A DNA stretch of 64,000 nt, from NCBI GenBank assembly GCA_036925085.1, contig JAUPFP010000032.1, positions 1,899,501 to 1,963,500 of the forward strand. The letters run 5' to 3'. This DNA comes from Brachycybe producta (taxonomy: Eukaryota > Arthropoda > Diplopoda > Playtdesmida > Andrognathidae). Positions 36,701 through 45,450 of the stretch are shown in pieces; positions within the stretch are counted from its first letter, which is position 1, and the number at the start of each line of letters is the position of its first letter. Both the position numbers and the translations under genes were made by a program. The notes beneath the pieces were generated by a model. The model worked only from the letters and a program-made list of their open reading frames with translations, was not told the DNA's origin and made no database searches.

Positions 36701-39700
36701 AAAATCAAGCAAATGTTTCTCAATCTGTGGCCCAAGTGCCAATTGTGAAGTAATCATCATCATTAGAACAACTGCAATTATGCTTTTTTCTAATCAAGGT
36801 TGGTTAGAGGCTAGCCGTCTGGTTACTATCAGTTGTCAACCGGAGAATTGTAGCCTCTAACCAGGTGTTTTTGATAGAAAAATATCAATTGTTGGTTGAT
36901 CTCTAAACGAGGATTCACAATTGGCTCGTGGGCCACAGATTGCGAAACATTTTCATGCAAAATCAAGCAAATGTTTCTCAATCTGTGGCCCAAGTGCCAA
37001 TTGTGAAGTAATCATCATCATTAGAACAACTGCAATTATGCTTTTTTCTAATCAAGGTTGGTTAGAGGCTAGCCGTCTGGTTACTATCAGTTGTCAACCG
37101 GAGAATTGTAGCCTCTAACCAGGTGTTTTTGATAGAAAAATATCAATTGTTGGTTGATCTCTAAACGAGGATTCACAATTGGCTCGTGGGCCACAGATTG
37201 AGAAACATTTTCATGCAAAATCAAGCAAATGTTTCTCAATCTGTGGCCCAAGTGCCAATTGTGAAGTAATCATCATCATTAGAACAACTGCAATTATGCT
37301 TTTTTCTAATCAAGGTTGGTTAGAGGCTAGCCGTCTGGTTACTATCAGTTGTCAACCGGAGAATTGTAGCCTCTAACCAGGTGTTTTTGATAGAAAAATA
37401 TCAATTGTTGGTTGATCTCTAAACGAGGATTCACAATTGGCTCGTGGGCCACAGATTGCGAAACATTTTCATGCAAAATCAAGCAAATGTTTCTCAATCT
37501 GTGGCCCAAGTGCCAATTGTGAAGTAATCATCATCATTAGAACAACTGCAATTATGCTTTTTTCTAATCAAGGTTGGTTAGAGGCTAGCCGTCTGGTTAC
37601 TATCAGTTGTCAACCGGAGAATTGTAGCCTCTAACCAGGTGTTTTTGATAGAAAAATATCAATTGTTGGTTGATCTCTAAACGAGGATTCACAATTGGCT
37701 CGTGGGCCACAGATTGAGAAACATTTTCATGCAAAATCAAGCAAATGTTTCTCAATCTGTGGCCCAAGTGCCAATTGTGAAGTAATCATCATCATTAGAA
37801 CAACTGCAATTATGCTTTTTTCTAATCAAGGTTGGTTAGAGGCTAGCCGTCTGGTTACTATCAGTTGTCAACCGGAGAATTGTAGCCTCTAACCAGGTGT
37901 TTTTGATAGAAAAATATCAATTGTTGGTTGATCTCTAAACGAGGATTCACAATTGGCTCGTGGGCCACAGATTGAGAAACATTTTCATGCAAAATCAAGC
38001 AAATGTTTCTCAATCTGTGGCCCAAGTGCCAATTGTGAAGTAATCATCATCATTAGAACAACTGCAATTATGCTTTTTTCTAATCAAGGTTGGTTAGAGG
38101 CTAGCCGTCTGGTTACTATCAGTTGTCAACCGGAGAATTGTAGCCTCTAACCAGGTGTTTTTGATAGAAAAATATCAATTGTTGGTTGATCTCTAAACGA
38201 GGATTCACAATTGGCTCGTGGGCCACAGATTGCGAAACATTTTCATGCAAAATCAAGCAAATGTTTCTCAATCTGTGGCCCAAGTGCCAATTGTGAAGTA
38301 ATCATCATCATTAGAACAACTGCAATTATGCTTTTTTCTAATCAAGGTTGGTTAGAGGCTAGCCGTCTGGTTACTATCAGTTGTCAACCGGAGAATTGTA
38401 GCCTCTAACCAGGTGTTTTTGATAGAAAAATATCAATTGTTGGTTGATCTCTAAACGAGGATTCACAATTGGCTCGTGGGCCACAGATTGCGAAACATTT
38501 TCATGCAAAATCAAGCAAATGTTTCTCAATCTGTGGCCCAAGTGCCAATTGTGAAGTAATCATCATCATTAGAACAACTGCAATTATGCTTTTTTCTAAT
38601 CAAGGTTGGTTAGAGGCTAGCCGTCTGGTTACTATCAGTTGTCAACCGGAGAATTGTAGCCTCTAACCAGGTGTTTTTGATAGAAAAATATCAATTGTTG
38701 GTTGATCTCTAAACGAGGATTCACAATTGGCTCGTGGGCCACAGATTGCGAAACATTTTCATGCAAAATCAAGCAAATGTTTCTCAATCTGTGGCCCAAG
38801 TGCCAATTGTGAAGTAATCATCATCATTAGAACAACTGCAATTATGCTTTTTTCTAATCAAGGTTGGTTAGAGGCTAGCCGTCTGGTTACTATCAGTTGT
38901 CAACCGGAGAATTGTAGCCTCTAACCAGGTGTTTTTGATAGAAAAATATCAATTGTTGGTTGATCTCTAAACGAGGATTCACAATTGGCTCGTGGGCCAC
39001 AGATTGAGAAACATTTTCATGCAAAATCAAGCAAATGTTTCTCAATCTGTGGCCCAAGTGCCAATTGTGAAGTAATCATCATCATTAGAATAACTGCAAT
39101 TATGCTTTTTTCTAATCAAGGTTGGTTAGAGGCTAGCCGTCTGGTTACTATCAGTTGTCAGCCGGAGAATTGTAGCCTCTAACCAGGTGTTTTTGATAGA
39201 AAAAATCATAATTGTTGGTTGGATTCGCAATTGGCTCTTGGGCCACAGATTGAGAAACATTTTGCTTGATCTTGCATGAAAATCCGCACCTTAGTCATGA
39301 ATCTTAAAATTTAATTGTAGTCGTATTTTGTTTTGTTTCGTTTCGCTTTTGGCTAGTGACGATTTAAGTTCCAATACGGACTTGTTGATCGATAGCCGAG
39401 ATAGTGGCTTTATCAGCCAAGAAGGAAGTAGCCCTTCGTCTCCTTCGGAAGATAGTGCCATGAACGAATGTTTAAAAGAAAGTATTTCCTCGGTCGTTGA
39501 CGATACAACGGAAAAAGAGAGTACCGTTGAAGTCTGCGACGAAGCTCAGGGACATTTTAACAGTTTTTTATTTTGGAGGCACCCGATCCTCGACCTCGAC
39601 GTGGTGACGGCACATAAAGAAAAAGAGTTGCCTCGTGCCTGCGAATATCAAGGATCGGGAATGTACGACGAGTGGTGGCGTCGTAATTATTTAACGGAAA

Positions 39701-42700
39701 GTAGCGAACCGTCGAGGCGAACTAGACAGAAGGACAGATTCGAAGTTACAAATTACGGCTTCGGCGGTACGAACCGTAGCACTAATATGCCCTCGACGAG
39801 TTCGTTACCTAGTGTTCCATCACAAGACATTGTGCCTCACGAACTATTGGAACAGTACGTTCGGATGACTGATTCGTCCAATGTGAAGAGTTTGGACGGT
39901 GATGTTGTGCGATACTGTGCACATTCTCTGCCAGCTGTTACGCTTACTTTGGGAAGGAAGCATTGGCCAATCTTGAGGCATCTTTACGAGAGTCTCGCCA
40001 GTGACATGCAGGTATTGTTTTTCAAAAAAATCCGATTACGGCGCAAAAGTACAAACCAGTAGAATGTTTAAAAACAAGAAAGTTGCTGAGCAACTTTCGT
40101 GTTTTTGAACTTTCGACTTTGTTTGTGTTTGTAGTGCACGTTTTCGCTAGTTTCGTTTATTGGTGAGTGTCGTTCTAAAGCACTTGCCACGTGCACGACG
40201 TGCATTCCCTTCGAGTTAATGTTGCCTTTCTATAGGCAACAACAACCACTTTCGTGTTACCCGCAATACAGGAATATTTTATGAGGGCGGTTTGGGAAAG
40301 TTCTCAAAACCGGGTATAGATGGCGGCTACAATCGGCACAAAGTTCGTTACATTTTCAACCACCATCTTAACCAATGCTAGAAATGCGCTCTTAAGATTT
40401 CAGTGCGATTTGTCCAACAGTTTCTTTTTGACAGCCAATCGAAGCAGTGGACGTATGCTTAATGTGAAAGAAATTAACGAAGTTCGTGCCGTGATAAAAA
40501 TATCTGGCGAAACCCTTCGTCGCCAGATAGTTTTTCACGGCACGAACTTTGTCATGCTCCATTTTTCACATTAAGCGTACGTCGACTGCTTCGATTGCAG
40601 AGATGGCAACAGGTAGAACCGAACTGTTTCTACTCGGTTCGGAACTGGTTTAACCGTGACTTTTTTGAGAACCGATTTTGATCAGTTCGTCGATCTTGTT
40701 CAACTTTGGCTGCGTTTTTTTTTTTTTTTTTTTTTTGGAGTGCTCTGCAATACGTAGCTTTTTTCGTCATACGAGGTGTGGTTTGGAATGTCCTCGGAAT
40801 TGGATATAGATGGCAGCTACAATCGGCACGAAGTTCGTTACGTTTTCATCCGCCATCTTTGCTAGAAACGCACTCAAAATTTCAGTGCGATACGTCAAAC
40901 AATATGTTTTGATGGCCAGTCGAATACAGATGACAGCGGTTCAAAACAGGTTCGCCAATTACTGTATCTGATAGAACCGGTTCACCAGTTTAGATCGAAT
41001 TGATAAGGACTGGTTTCAAAACGTTTCCGAACCGAGTAGAATCGGTTCGGTTCTACCTCTAATGTGCTGCGTAAATCTGCAAATTGGGAACCGGTTCTGA
41101 TCAGTTCGTTGATGTTACGAACTGGTTCAAATGCAATAGCAGATTTGCACAGCGTATTAGACTTAATGTGCTGCGCTATGTTGCGCATCTACAGCATAAT
41201 CTGTTGCACAATTTTGCTAATGCATATTGGGAACAGGTCCGTCAAGATCGATGAAGAGATCAAAATCGGTTCCCAAAAAATTGCGAACCGAGCAGAAACG
41301 GTTCGGCTTTACCCGTTGCCACCTCTATAATCAAAGCTGTCGATATACGCTTGAGAATGACGAAGTTCGTGCTGTGATTAAAATATCTGGCGAAACCCTT
41401 CGTCGCCAGATGTTTTATCACGGCACGAACTTTGTCATTCTCCGAGTGCTTTGATTGGCTGTCAGAAAGAAACTGTTGGACATATCGCACTGAAATCTTA
41501 AGAGCGCGTTTCTAGTAAAGATGGAGGTTGAAAATGTAACGAACTTCGTGCCGAATGCAGCACCATCTATACCCGGGTTTGAGAACTTTCCTAAACCTCC
41601 CTCGTAAAGTATTCCTGTATTGCGGGTAACACCAAAGTGGTTGTTGTTGCCTACAGAAAGGCAACATTAACTTGAGGGGAATGCACGGCGTGCACGTGGC
41701 AAGTGCTTTAGGGCACTCGTCATAGACGAAACGAGCGAAAAAGCGCACTAAGAACACATCTGCCGCTGCGTCAATGTTCGGAAATTACCGAGTATTGTTT
41801 TTTTTTTAGTGGAAAGTCCGAAGAACGCTTGCGTTTTCGATCCATGAATTAGCTGCTATATTGGGCATGGAGCTCGCTGCAATGGACCTCGTTCCAGTTT
41901 TTGACGGGTTTGTTCGAGATCTCGACGAAGTTCGAATCGGTATTTTACGGCATTTGTCTCGGTTTCTCGGGGTGAGTCGCAATATTCGATTCGTCTTGCT
42001 GAAGACATATTTTAATATTTGTTTCTCGGCATTTTTAAATGTAGCTTCTTCCCGCGCTCGAACGCAAAGCTTACTTGCCGAAGATAAAAGAATTTTTGGT
42101 TCTGGAAAACGAACGGAATTGGCGATTCCGCTTGGAATTGGCCGAGCAGTTATCGAAGTTGGGACCGTTGTTCTCGTCTAGTAACATTGCGACGCATCTG
42201 TTGCCTGTTGCGTTGAGTCTGTTGGGTGATCGCGTTGCCGAAGTGCGAAGGGTCGCAGGTCGGTCGCTTTCCGAACTGATTCATCACATTGACGGCGAAG
42301 ACGAGGAGCTCGAAGCTGTTGCTTTGCAACTCGTGGAACGTTTTGCTCACGGTTGTAAGTGGAATCACAGACAAACGTACGGTCTTGTTTGCGCGCTACT
42401 AAGGCCGTGTCTTACGCCCGACTTCTACGTGGCTCATCTGCTTCCGGCTCTCTTGGAGCTGTGCTACGATTCTGTCGCTAACGTGCGATTGACTGTTGCC
42501 AAAGCATTGGTTCCAGTGCGAAGCAGTCAGGGTAATTATATTTTTTATTGCAATTTTCACCTCATTTGTCGTGAGAGAAAGAAAAAAACAGACTATAAAA
42601 ACGGCATTGGATTCCCTTCATTAGGCTGAGTCCACATCAAGCTGACAAAAGTGTAACATGAGTTTGAGACAAAAACACAACAGAGAAACGCCAGAAAAAG

Positions 42701-43679
42701 CAGAACAAAACAAAACTGAAACAACTGTCAGCAATACAAAATGAGTTCGAGACCAAAACTCGACAACAATTCCCGAAAAAGCAGAACAAAACAAAACTGA
42801 AACATCTGTCAGTAATACAACATGAGTTCGAGACAAAAACACAACAGAAATGTCAGAAAAAGAACAAAACAAAACTCAAACTACTACTATCAGTAGTAAA
42901 ACATGAGTTTCAGGCAAAAATACATGAAAATGCAGAACAAAACAAAAAACTGAAACAACTATCAGTAATACAGCTTGAGTTCGAGACAAAAATACACAAT
43001 AGAAACGCGATAAAAAGCAGATTCTGAAAACAAAACAAACCTGAAACATCTGTCAGCTCTCGACAACTCGAGACAAAACCACAACAAATTTATGACACGA
43101 CACAATTTAAATTTGGGTTTTGTTTTTGTTTCACCAGCTGTCCTAACGTAAACTACGCAACTGTTCTGTTGTTGTTTTAATGCTAAACTGTCCAAACAGC
43201 ATAGCCAAAAGTTGCAAAAATGTTGCGTAGTACGGAGACAAAACGCAAACCGTTTGATGGTTACCGACTTGATGCGCGAGACATGGAATAGTTCGTGAAA
43301 TTGCACACATAACAAAACACAAGTAGCAGGAATGTTTTAGAATTGTCCCCAGTTTGTCTCGAAACACTTAAGTTTCTTCACCTAAAGCCACGTAGCTTTA
43401 GCTATTCATTTTGTTCATTCTCATCTAGGGCTTTTGAAACCCCAGTCTGTTTCGTACTGTTGACAGTGAAACACAACGTAGACCTTGCCTAACGTGCTTG
43501 TTTTATTTTTTTTTTTCGTTACAGAAACGGAATTAAATGTTGAAGAGATGAAAGTTACCGAAAAAGCTTTGAATAGATTAAAAAACGATGTCGATCGCGA
43601 TGTTCGCCAGGCCGTTGCTTTGGTGGGTGACTCGGCACTTAAAGACGAAGACGTTTCGCGAGGGAATGACGTTTGGTAG
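15765..43679 (+). CDS. PPP4R1: Protein phosphatase 4 regulatory subunit 1, 13 exons
   Basis: HEAT-repeat regulatory subunit that binds the PP4 catalytic subunit and directs dephosphorylation in the cytosol and nucleus. Exons: 15765-15771, 15935-15988, 20842-21004, 23500-23606, 23700-23906, 24010-24095, 31197-31301, 31378-31443, 34663-34934, 39357-40011, 41810-41971, 42045-42531, 43525-43679. All junctions are GT-AG and phases agree; 2526 nt gives 841 aa plus stop (human about 950). Diagnostic matches to PPP4R1 include SENIFNR, RAELVEQVPHI, NNQVRRASHSALLALLEQ, FGDICSVMGNQ, RWVRMAAFQALGPFISTF, HCAHSLP-like CAHSLPAVTLTLGR, DEVRIGILRHL and NWRFRLELAEQL. HEAT blocks span about 75-345 and 565-800, separated by an acidic, Ser-rich linker (about 355-555) that is shorter than in vertebrates; the N-terminal acidic segment is also short. 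The first exon encodes only ATGGCGG. Introns reach 7.1 kb and hold nearly all the repeats from 16 to 43 kb. AATAAA follows at 43840. Confidence 0.95.
15989..17359. other. Purine/G-rich intron 2 stretch
   Basis: No exon seen. Long G and T homopolymers and AGGGAGAG/GGGGGG-rich tracts between about 16500 and 17340 stand out from the AT-rich surroundings. Could act as a 5' regulatory or slippery region; nothing more specific is supported. Confidence 0.4.
17360..17743. mobile_element. Family D MITE
   Basis: CTAGCCTCTAA at the left and CGATAGAGGCTAGG at the right. Inside are mirrored blocks: ACGGATTTTTATGCA, AATGTTTCTCAATCTGTGGC, CCAATTGTGAAGTAA and their reverse complements. This is the family from which the 35-39 kb array derives. 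Confidence 0.8.
17990..18780. mobile_element. Family F MITE with nested inverted repeat
   Basis: Left end AAGGTGGCTGAATAGATATT with CCAGATGGCGCCACAGCAGTG; right end CACTGCAGTGGCGCCGTCTGG. Between about 18125 and 18330 sits a mirrored CGCATGCG..CAGCGCCATCTATTGAT element related to the palindrome at 19149. Confidence 0.75.
18925..19090. mobile_element. Family E palindromic MITE
   Basis: Mirrored GCAGCAAGATACAGTCGTTT / AAACGACTGTCTTGCTGC ends around CCCCGCCCTTTTATGAG and CTCATAAAAGGGGCGGGG. Confidence 0.85.
19149..19423. mobile_element. Near-perfect 275-bp palindromic element
   Basis: Arms of about 125 bases (GAGGCTTGTGTTTTTTCATA / TATGAAAAAACACAAGCCTC; CATTGGTCATCAATAGATGG mirrored) around a short centre near 19285. 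Divergence between arms is very low, suggesting recent activity or ongoing gene conversion. In intron 2 of PPP4R1. Confidence 0.88.
19511..19815. mobile_element. Foldback element, family F interior-like
   Basis: Outer words TTCTGTCTTTCAGAAGAGC / GCTCTTGGAAAGACAGAA, then TTTAGAAACTAGA / TCTAGTTTCTAAAAC mirrored. Shares the ATGCTAAAAGTTTT-type interior with family F. Confidence 0.65.
19988..20193. mobile_element. Family E palindromic MITE
   Basis: Ends ACAGGCAGTTAGAAAT and ATTTCTAACTGCCTGT, with TTCAGTTGGCTCCGCCCTTG mirrored. Very similar to the copy at 33662. Confidence 0.9.
20200..20395. mobile_element. Family I palindrome with TCGACATGTCGAG sites
   Basis: Mirrored arms ATTCGGCCATGTTAATTATG and TGCACCATACTC around AAGAGGGCGCTTGC. 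Two TCGACATGTCGAGAAT words follow at about 20341-20382. The related copy at 63.4-63.7 kb has them on both sides. Confidence 0.75.
20425..20760. repeat. Family J element with tandem AATGTTATTGACAAA units
   Basis: Starts GAGTAGAATGTTATTAACAA and contains CTTGCTAGTAACATTTTGTT, then about four copies of a 27-30 base unit AATGTTATTGACAAANGTT. Related sequence at 57.2-57.5 kb and 61.7-62.5 kb. Confidence 0.75.
21086..21106 (+). repeat. Poly-G run
   Basis: About 20 uninterrupted Gs in intron 3 of PPP4R1. Length in the assembly may not be reliable. Confidence 0.7.
21150..22125. mobile_element. Family B MITE with expanded internal minisatellite
   Basis: Right part is ordinary family B (ATATTATTTATTAAGAAG, ACAACACCGAAATTGCAACA, GATTCGAAAGATTCG, ending GTCTCATCTCTA). 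The left part is expanded: about 24-26 copies of a 23-24 base unit TCTCGAATCCGAATCCTAA plus AAGG or GAGG, in homogeneous blocks (AAAAGG first, AGAGG later). The expansion derives from the terminal GAATCCTAAA word of the family. Confidence 0.85.
22528..23332. mobile_element. Family A long-TIR MITE
   Basis: About 805 bases with inverted ends AAGAGGCTACATCG and ATGTAGCCTCTT and arms of 200+ bases (CGCTA..CATCGTTTTT, GGCGGCAATATG, CATATATTTAAGG words mirrored). TTAA-like bases flank it. In intron 3 of PPP4R1, 170 bases before exon 4. Confidence 0.85.
24096..24856. other. Intron 6 segment, unassigned
   Basis: No PPP4R1 exon fits here. TGGGTAGTGAGATG / CATCTCACTATCTTG and related mirrored words at 24525-24580 hint at a foldback. 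The region is less AT-rich and has short frames, but none with recognisable similarity. Confidence 0.35.
24857..25735. mobile_element. Nested foldback elements
   Basis: Three layers. The outer arms mirror GATGGCGCTTGCAATCGGCAT, AAATTTTAGTGCAAA and CAGCCAATCGAAG words (24890-25000 and 25585-25700). A second element occupies 25003-25408, with ends CGCAGTCACACTAGGCTGGT and ACCAGCCTAGTGTGACTGCG and CAGCAG-rich interior. A third palindrome lies at 25423-25575 around CGAACTTCGTTATTCTCCAT. Confidence 0.85.
25736..26640. other. Intron 6 segment with family C fragment
   Basis: 26205-26310 has a rearranged family C end (ATTACTCCGCACGCAGCC, then ACAGAGGGACAAAAGTC) around a small inverted repeat. No exon seen. 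Confidence 0.4.
26640..27200. repeat. Diverged ~155-base tandem repeat
   Basis: ATCACAGCCANNTTTGATGAG or a close variant recurs near 26645, 26838, 26995 and 27150. The intervening sequence aligns only loosely, so the duplication is old. Confidence 0.6.
27562..27586 (+). repeat. Poly-C run
   Basis: Twenty-five uninterrupted Cs in intron 6 of PPP4R1. Confidence 0.85.
27590..28261. other. Homopolymer-rich intron stretch
   Basis: Multiple A and T runs with GTGTTTTTAAA/TTTAAAAACG words in both orientations near 27610-27740 and 28110-28205, likely a decayed foldback. No exon seen. Confidence 0.35.
28262..28520 (+). mobile_element. Family A fragment
   Basis: Only the right arm of family A: CGCACTTACCAATTTATTG, GATCAGCATATATTTAAGG, CATATTGCCGCCGC, AAAAACGATGCTAGCGCTC. 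The left arm is absent. Confidence 0.75.
28970..29225 (+). mobile_element. Family C MITE
   Basis: ACTCTGCAAGCAGCC, CCTATGGCAGAGAGACATAA, GCATTGTCAA, GAGAGTTCCATTGTC and AATCTGTCCTAGC in the family order. The 3' terminus is unclear. Confidence 0.7.
29431..29868 (-). mobile_element. Family B hAT-like MITE with target duplication
   Basis: Ends GGATGGGACATTCG and CGTCCCACCTCTA. Flanked by ATCTGACG (29423-29430) and ATCTAACG (29869-29876), an 8-base duplication with one mismatch. A roughly 60-base block near the right end (GAGAACCTTTTAGGATTCGG) is present twice in tandem. Confidence 0.85.
30140..31100. mobile_element. Cluster of family D MITE copies
   Basis: Two or three copies or halves: CTCGGATTTTCATGCAATA at 30153, CAACTAGAGTTCTAGCCTCT near 30310, TTCGGATTTTCATGCAACG at 30600 and CAAAATGTTTCTCAATCTGTGG nearby, and AGATTGAGAAACATTTTGCG with a mirrored tail near 31050-31095. 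A piece with GCGGCACCATAAGG and CCCCCGGGGGCGGCG (30850-31000) is inserted in the last. Confidence 0.7.
31683..32165 (+). mobile_element. Family N element interrupted by a Helitron-like insertion
   Basis: Aligns with the uninterrupted copy at 49268-49592: ACATGAGTTAAAT, GTGAATTATACGGAATCCA, AATAAAAATTGACTTTATTA, TAAGTATTAACTCAATATTT, then after the insertion ATTAACTGAATA, GAATTCGACATATTG and AATGCATTTAA. The interruption falls between AAGA at 31864 and T at 32049. Confidence 0.82.
31865..32048 (-). mobile_element. Helitron-like insertion, boundaries from empty site
   Basis: Read on the minus strand it ends with a CCCGTCAT / ATGACGGG hairpin, TTACCCCA and CTAG before a host T, as at 11614. The other end is a TATATATA..TTAAGCC run. 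It shares GGCAATTGTGCCCTGCATTA and AATTTATATAA words with 11.1 kb but is much shorter (184 bases). Confidence 0.8.
32170..32605. other. Intron 8 segment, nothing recognised
   Basis: AT-rich and without recognisable repeat ends or exon. A frame from 32324 to 32560 is low-complexity hydrophobic and lacks splice context. Confidence 0.35.
32609..33006. repeat. 31-bp palindromic CCGCGG minisatellite
   Basis: About a dozen copies of a 30-31 base unit: GAAAAACCGCGGTTTTC followed by CCGAAATGGACACCC (first units have CCTAAATGAAACCC). The core AAAACCGCGGTTTT is a perfect palindrome. Because 31 is not a multiple of three, all six frames stay open over most of it, so the overlapping frames are artefacts. 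Later units are almost identical. Confidence 0.93.
33023..33515. mobile_element. AAAGTAATC element and adjacent foldback
   Basis: 33023-33180 has CAGTGTTGAGAAAGTAAT and repeated TAATTACTTT words in both orientations, typical of a common hAT MITE class. From 33242 to 33510 a foldback mirrors CAGAAACGGATGGAAA, AACGCGCGGAAAAATAA and GGCGATACAAGG words. Confidence 0.6.
33662..33867. mobile_element. Family E palindromic MITE
   Basis: Ends ACAGGCAGTTAGAAAT / CTTCTAACTGCCTGT with mirrored TTCAGTTGGCTCCGCCCTTG / CAAGGGCGGAGCCAATTGAA. Confidence 0.9.
33890..34335. mobile_element. Family L MITE
   Basis: Starts CCACATCAAGCTGA with GAGACAAATTGGCAACAATT; ends TGTTGCACTTTTGTCAGCTTGGTGTG. The same ends bound 42625-43390 and 50918-51262. 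Confidence 0.75.
34352..34600. mobile_element. Family K MITE
   Basis: Starts TACAGTAAAACCTTGGATCG and GCATAATTCGTTCC, then GTGTTTGTAATCTAAAGCAC and CAGACAAAGCGTATACG; the right end mirrors the left in GTTACTCGC. The copy at 47281 confirms the structure. Confidence 0.7.
34984..39293. repeat. 258-bp tandem array derived from family D
   Basis: One diverged 264-base leader unit, 15 complete units with exact 258-base spacing, and a diverged tail unit, filling intron 9 of PPP4R1 between exons 9 and 10. Each unit is a permuted family D MITE with two hairpins: GGTTAGAGGCTAGCCGTCTGG / CCGGAG..TAGCCTCTAACC, and a 23-bp stem of GGGCCACAGATTGNGAAACA paired with its complement. Units are nearly identical apart from an A/C change at the eighth codon of a 65-residue frame (35395 and every 258 bases). 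That frame is carried passively and is not a gene. Confidence 0.96.
40140..41757. mobile_element. Large nested foldback filling intron 10
   Basis: Outer arms of over 200 bases mirror CACTTGCCACGTGCAC, TAATGTTGCCTTTCTATAGGC, CCGCAATACAGGAATA and AAGTTCTCAAAACCGGGTAT (40140-40340 against 41570-41755). Inner palindromes at 40470-40575 and 41350-41450 share CGAAACCCTTCGTCGCCAGA. Family M (CGGTTCGGTTCTAC words) lies in between. The unit takes up about 1.6 of the 1.8 kb intron. Confidence 0.85.
42625..43390. mobile_element. Family L MITE with internal tandem units
   Basis: Starts CCACATCAAGCTGACAAAAG. From 42650 to 43060 about five 60-80 base units repeat ATGAGTTTGAGACAAAAACA, AGCAGAACAAAACAAAACTG and AACAACTGTCAG. 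The right part carries GCATAGCCAAAAGTTGC and TGTCTCGAAACA words shared with 33.9 kb. Lies in the last intron of PPP4R1. Confidence 0.75.
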
Positions 43680-43839
43680 TTCCAAACGCGGTGAATGCAA
43701 TCGGACAGACGGAATACACACTTTTGTCTGTTTTCCTAGTCCTTTTTTATTCTATTTACTTTTTATCAAACTGATTGACTGTGATAAGAATTGAAATGAG
43801 GATTGATTTTTATGATCTTCAAGCGGCAATCGATTTACG

Positions 43840-43845
43840 AATAAA
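43840..43845 (+). promoter_or_regulatory. Poly(A) signal for PPP4R1
   Basis: AATAAA 161 bases after the stop codon, followed by a T-rich stretch. Confidence 0.55.
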
Positions 43846-44004
43846 GCATTTTAAATGTTTTAAAATAGGTTTTTCGAATGCTTTCGAACTAAGCTTTTTT
43901 TTAGAGCTTCCTTTGGTAAAGTGCGACGTTGTACACGTCGCTACTTTTAAAACTGTTGGTTGTAACATCGAGCATGCAACAAAAGTAATACATTTCTAAA
44001 CGGC

Positions 44005-44495
44005 GCGTTTCGAAACTAGAATAGTTGGTGGTGATGATGCTAAAAGTTTTTTTTTCGTGATGGATGGTACCTTTCAAAATAAACTTTTTATGACACTTTG
44101 AAAAAGGCCAAAAATAGTTTTTCGTGAAATGTCAATGGGAAAAACCCCAAAACTGGCCATTTTTCAAACTGAAGTATAAAATGTTTATTTTTGAAGTAAA
44201 GGTAGCAAGGTTGGAGAGATTTTTGCACGAACAGATTCTTATTACTGGGCATTTGTCCCTAGGGCGATTCGACAATAGAACTGGCTTGCCGGGGATTTTG
44301 TGCAGGAAAAATTTATCTTATGGGAGTCATAACTTAGTTTTGTTGAAATTGTTGTTGGGATTATATCAATGGGGTTTTATATTGTCTGGTTTTGACAATG
44401 CATTTTCTGTGCTGCACTTGGACTCTTGTCCCTCTGCCATAGTAGGCCTTTATGGCTGCTTGCAGAGTAATTTTTTCAAATTCAAATTCAATTGC
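44005..44495. mobile_element. Family F fragment followed by inverted family C
   Basis: 44005-44180 has AAACTAGAATAGTTGG, GATGCTAAAAGTTTTTTTT and CAAAATAAACTTTTTATGAC as in family F interiors. 44195-44495 is a near-full family C copy on the minus strand, from TTTGCACGAACAGATTC through CGATTCGACAATAGAACTGG and GCTGCACTTGGACTCTTGTC to CAAATTCAAATTCAA. Confidence 0.78.
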
Positions 44496-45450
44496 CATGA
44501 AAAAACTTAACATTTTACCATTCTAGTTTTGAGAGAACCACTGGTTTACTGTAAATAGGAAGATAAGTAAATATTAAGGCTGTAGAGATCACTTTTTTAC
44601 GGAGCCAATACCGAACCGATCACAAAAAAAATTGACATGCTGATCGATTTAACCGAGCCGATTTTGGCTGCTTGCGTCGGCCAAGAGAGAAGCGATTCGC
44701 ACAAGAACGTATGGAAAAAAGAGTTAAATTATAATTGTCGAGTTTACAAAGCAAATGGCAAGACAACAATTTCCTTTTAAAGATGAATTAGTGATAAAGT
44801 TGGTAATAAATTGATTGGCCCTCCACTGCTGTCATTTTATGGGGGGGCAGACCTAATTATTGAGTGTGGAAATCGGTTAACAGTAAATCGGCAAAATCGC
44901 CTCGGTATAGTACCCGTTCACAAAACATTGAAAAATATTCGAGATTCGAATCTTTGCACTTTTTTCGCATTTCGAATACTAACCTAAAAAAACTGTTGAA
45001 AACTGGTGACATTAGTTTTAACTCCATTGAGGACCAAGAGTAGCGTTCACTAACAAAACGAGGCGATTGTTGCAATTTCGGTGGTACCCGGATCACCAAT
45101 ATCAGCTTGTGGTGTCCCTGAGGTGCCGCAGTGTGGCACAACTCAAAAAAACTTTTTTTGGGAAAATGAGTTTAAAGTTGCATTTTTTTTTCTATCTCAG
45201 TCTATTGTAGGGCTAGCCAAATAAACCGTTATTGTGATTAGATAAAATGGTTTTTGCACTTAAAAAGCTCAGCAAAGTAAACCATGGATTTTTTGTGCCA
45301 CTCTTCCTGTCGAGGTGCGATATACTTATTAAATCCAAATCATTTTAGTTGAAATCCAAATCAAATCATTAAATTTTTCTATAAAGATAAATCCAAATTC
45401 GAATCCATTCATTTTTACCCTAAATCAAATCTCAATCCCCAAATGCAATG
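44496..45450. other. Spacer with family B fragment
   Basis: 44925-45145 is an interior piece of family B on the minus strand (GAAAAATATTCGAGATTCGA, TTTTAACTCCATTGAGG, TTGTTGCAATTTCGGTGG). The rest shows only decayed inverted words (AACCGAGCCGATT, AATCCAAATC). No gene seen. Confidence 0.5.

Noticed and set aside
35373-39182. Fifteen identical 65-residue frames read as a gene family
   Set aside because: They come from the 258-base array, run through hairpin arms, and have no start context or codon-level constraint; the only changes are the shared A/C site and two changes in the last unit.
34984-39293. CRISPR array
   Set aside because: Whole 258-base units repeat with no unique spacers, and the setting is a eukaryotic intron.
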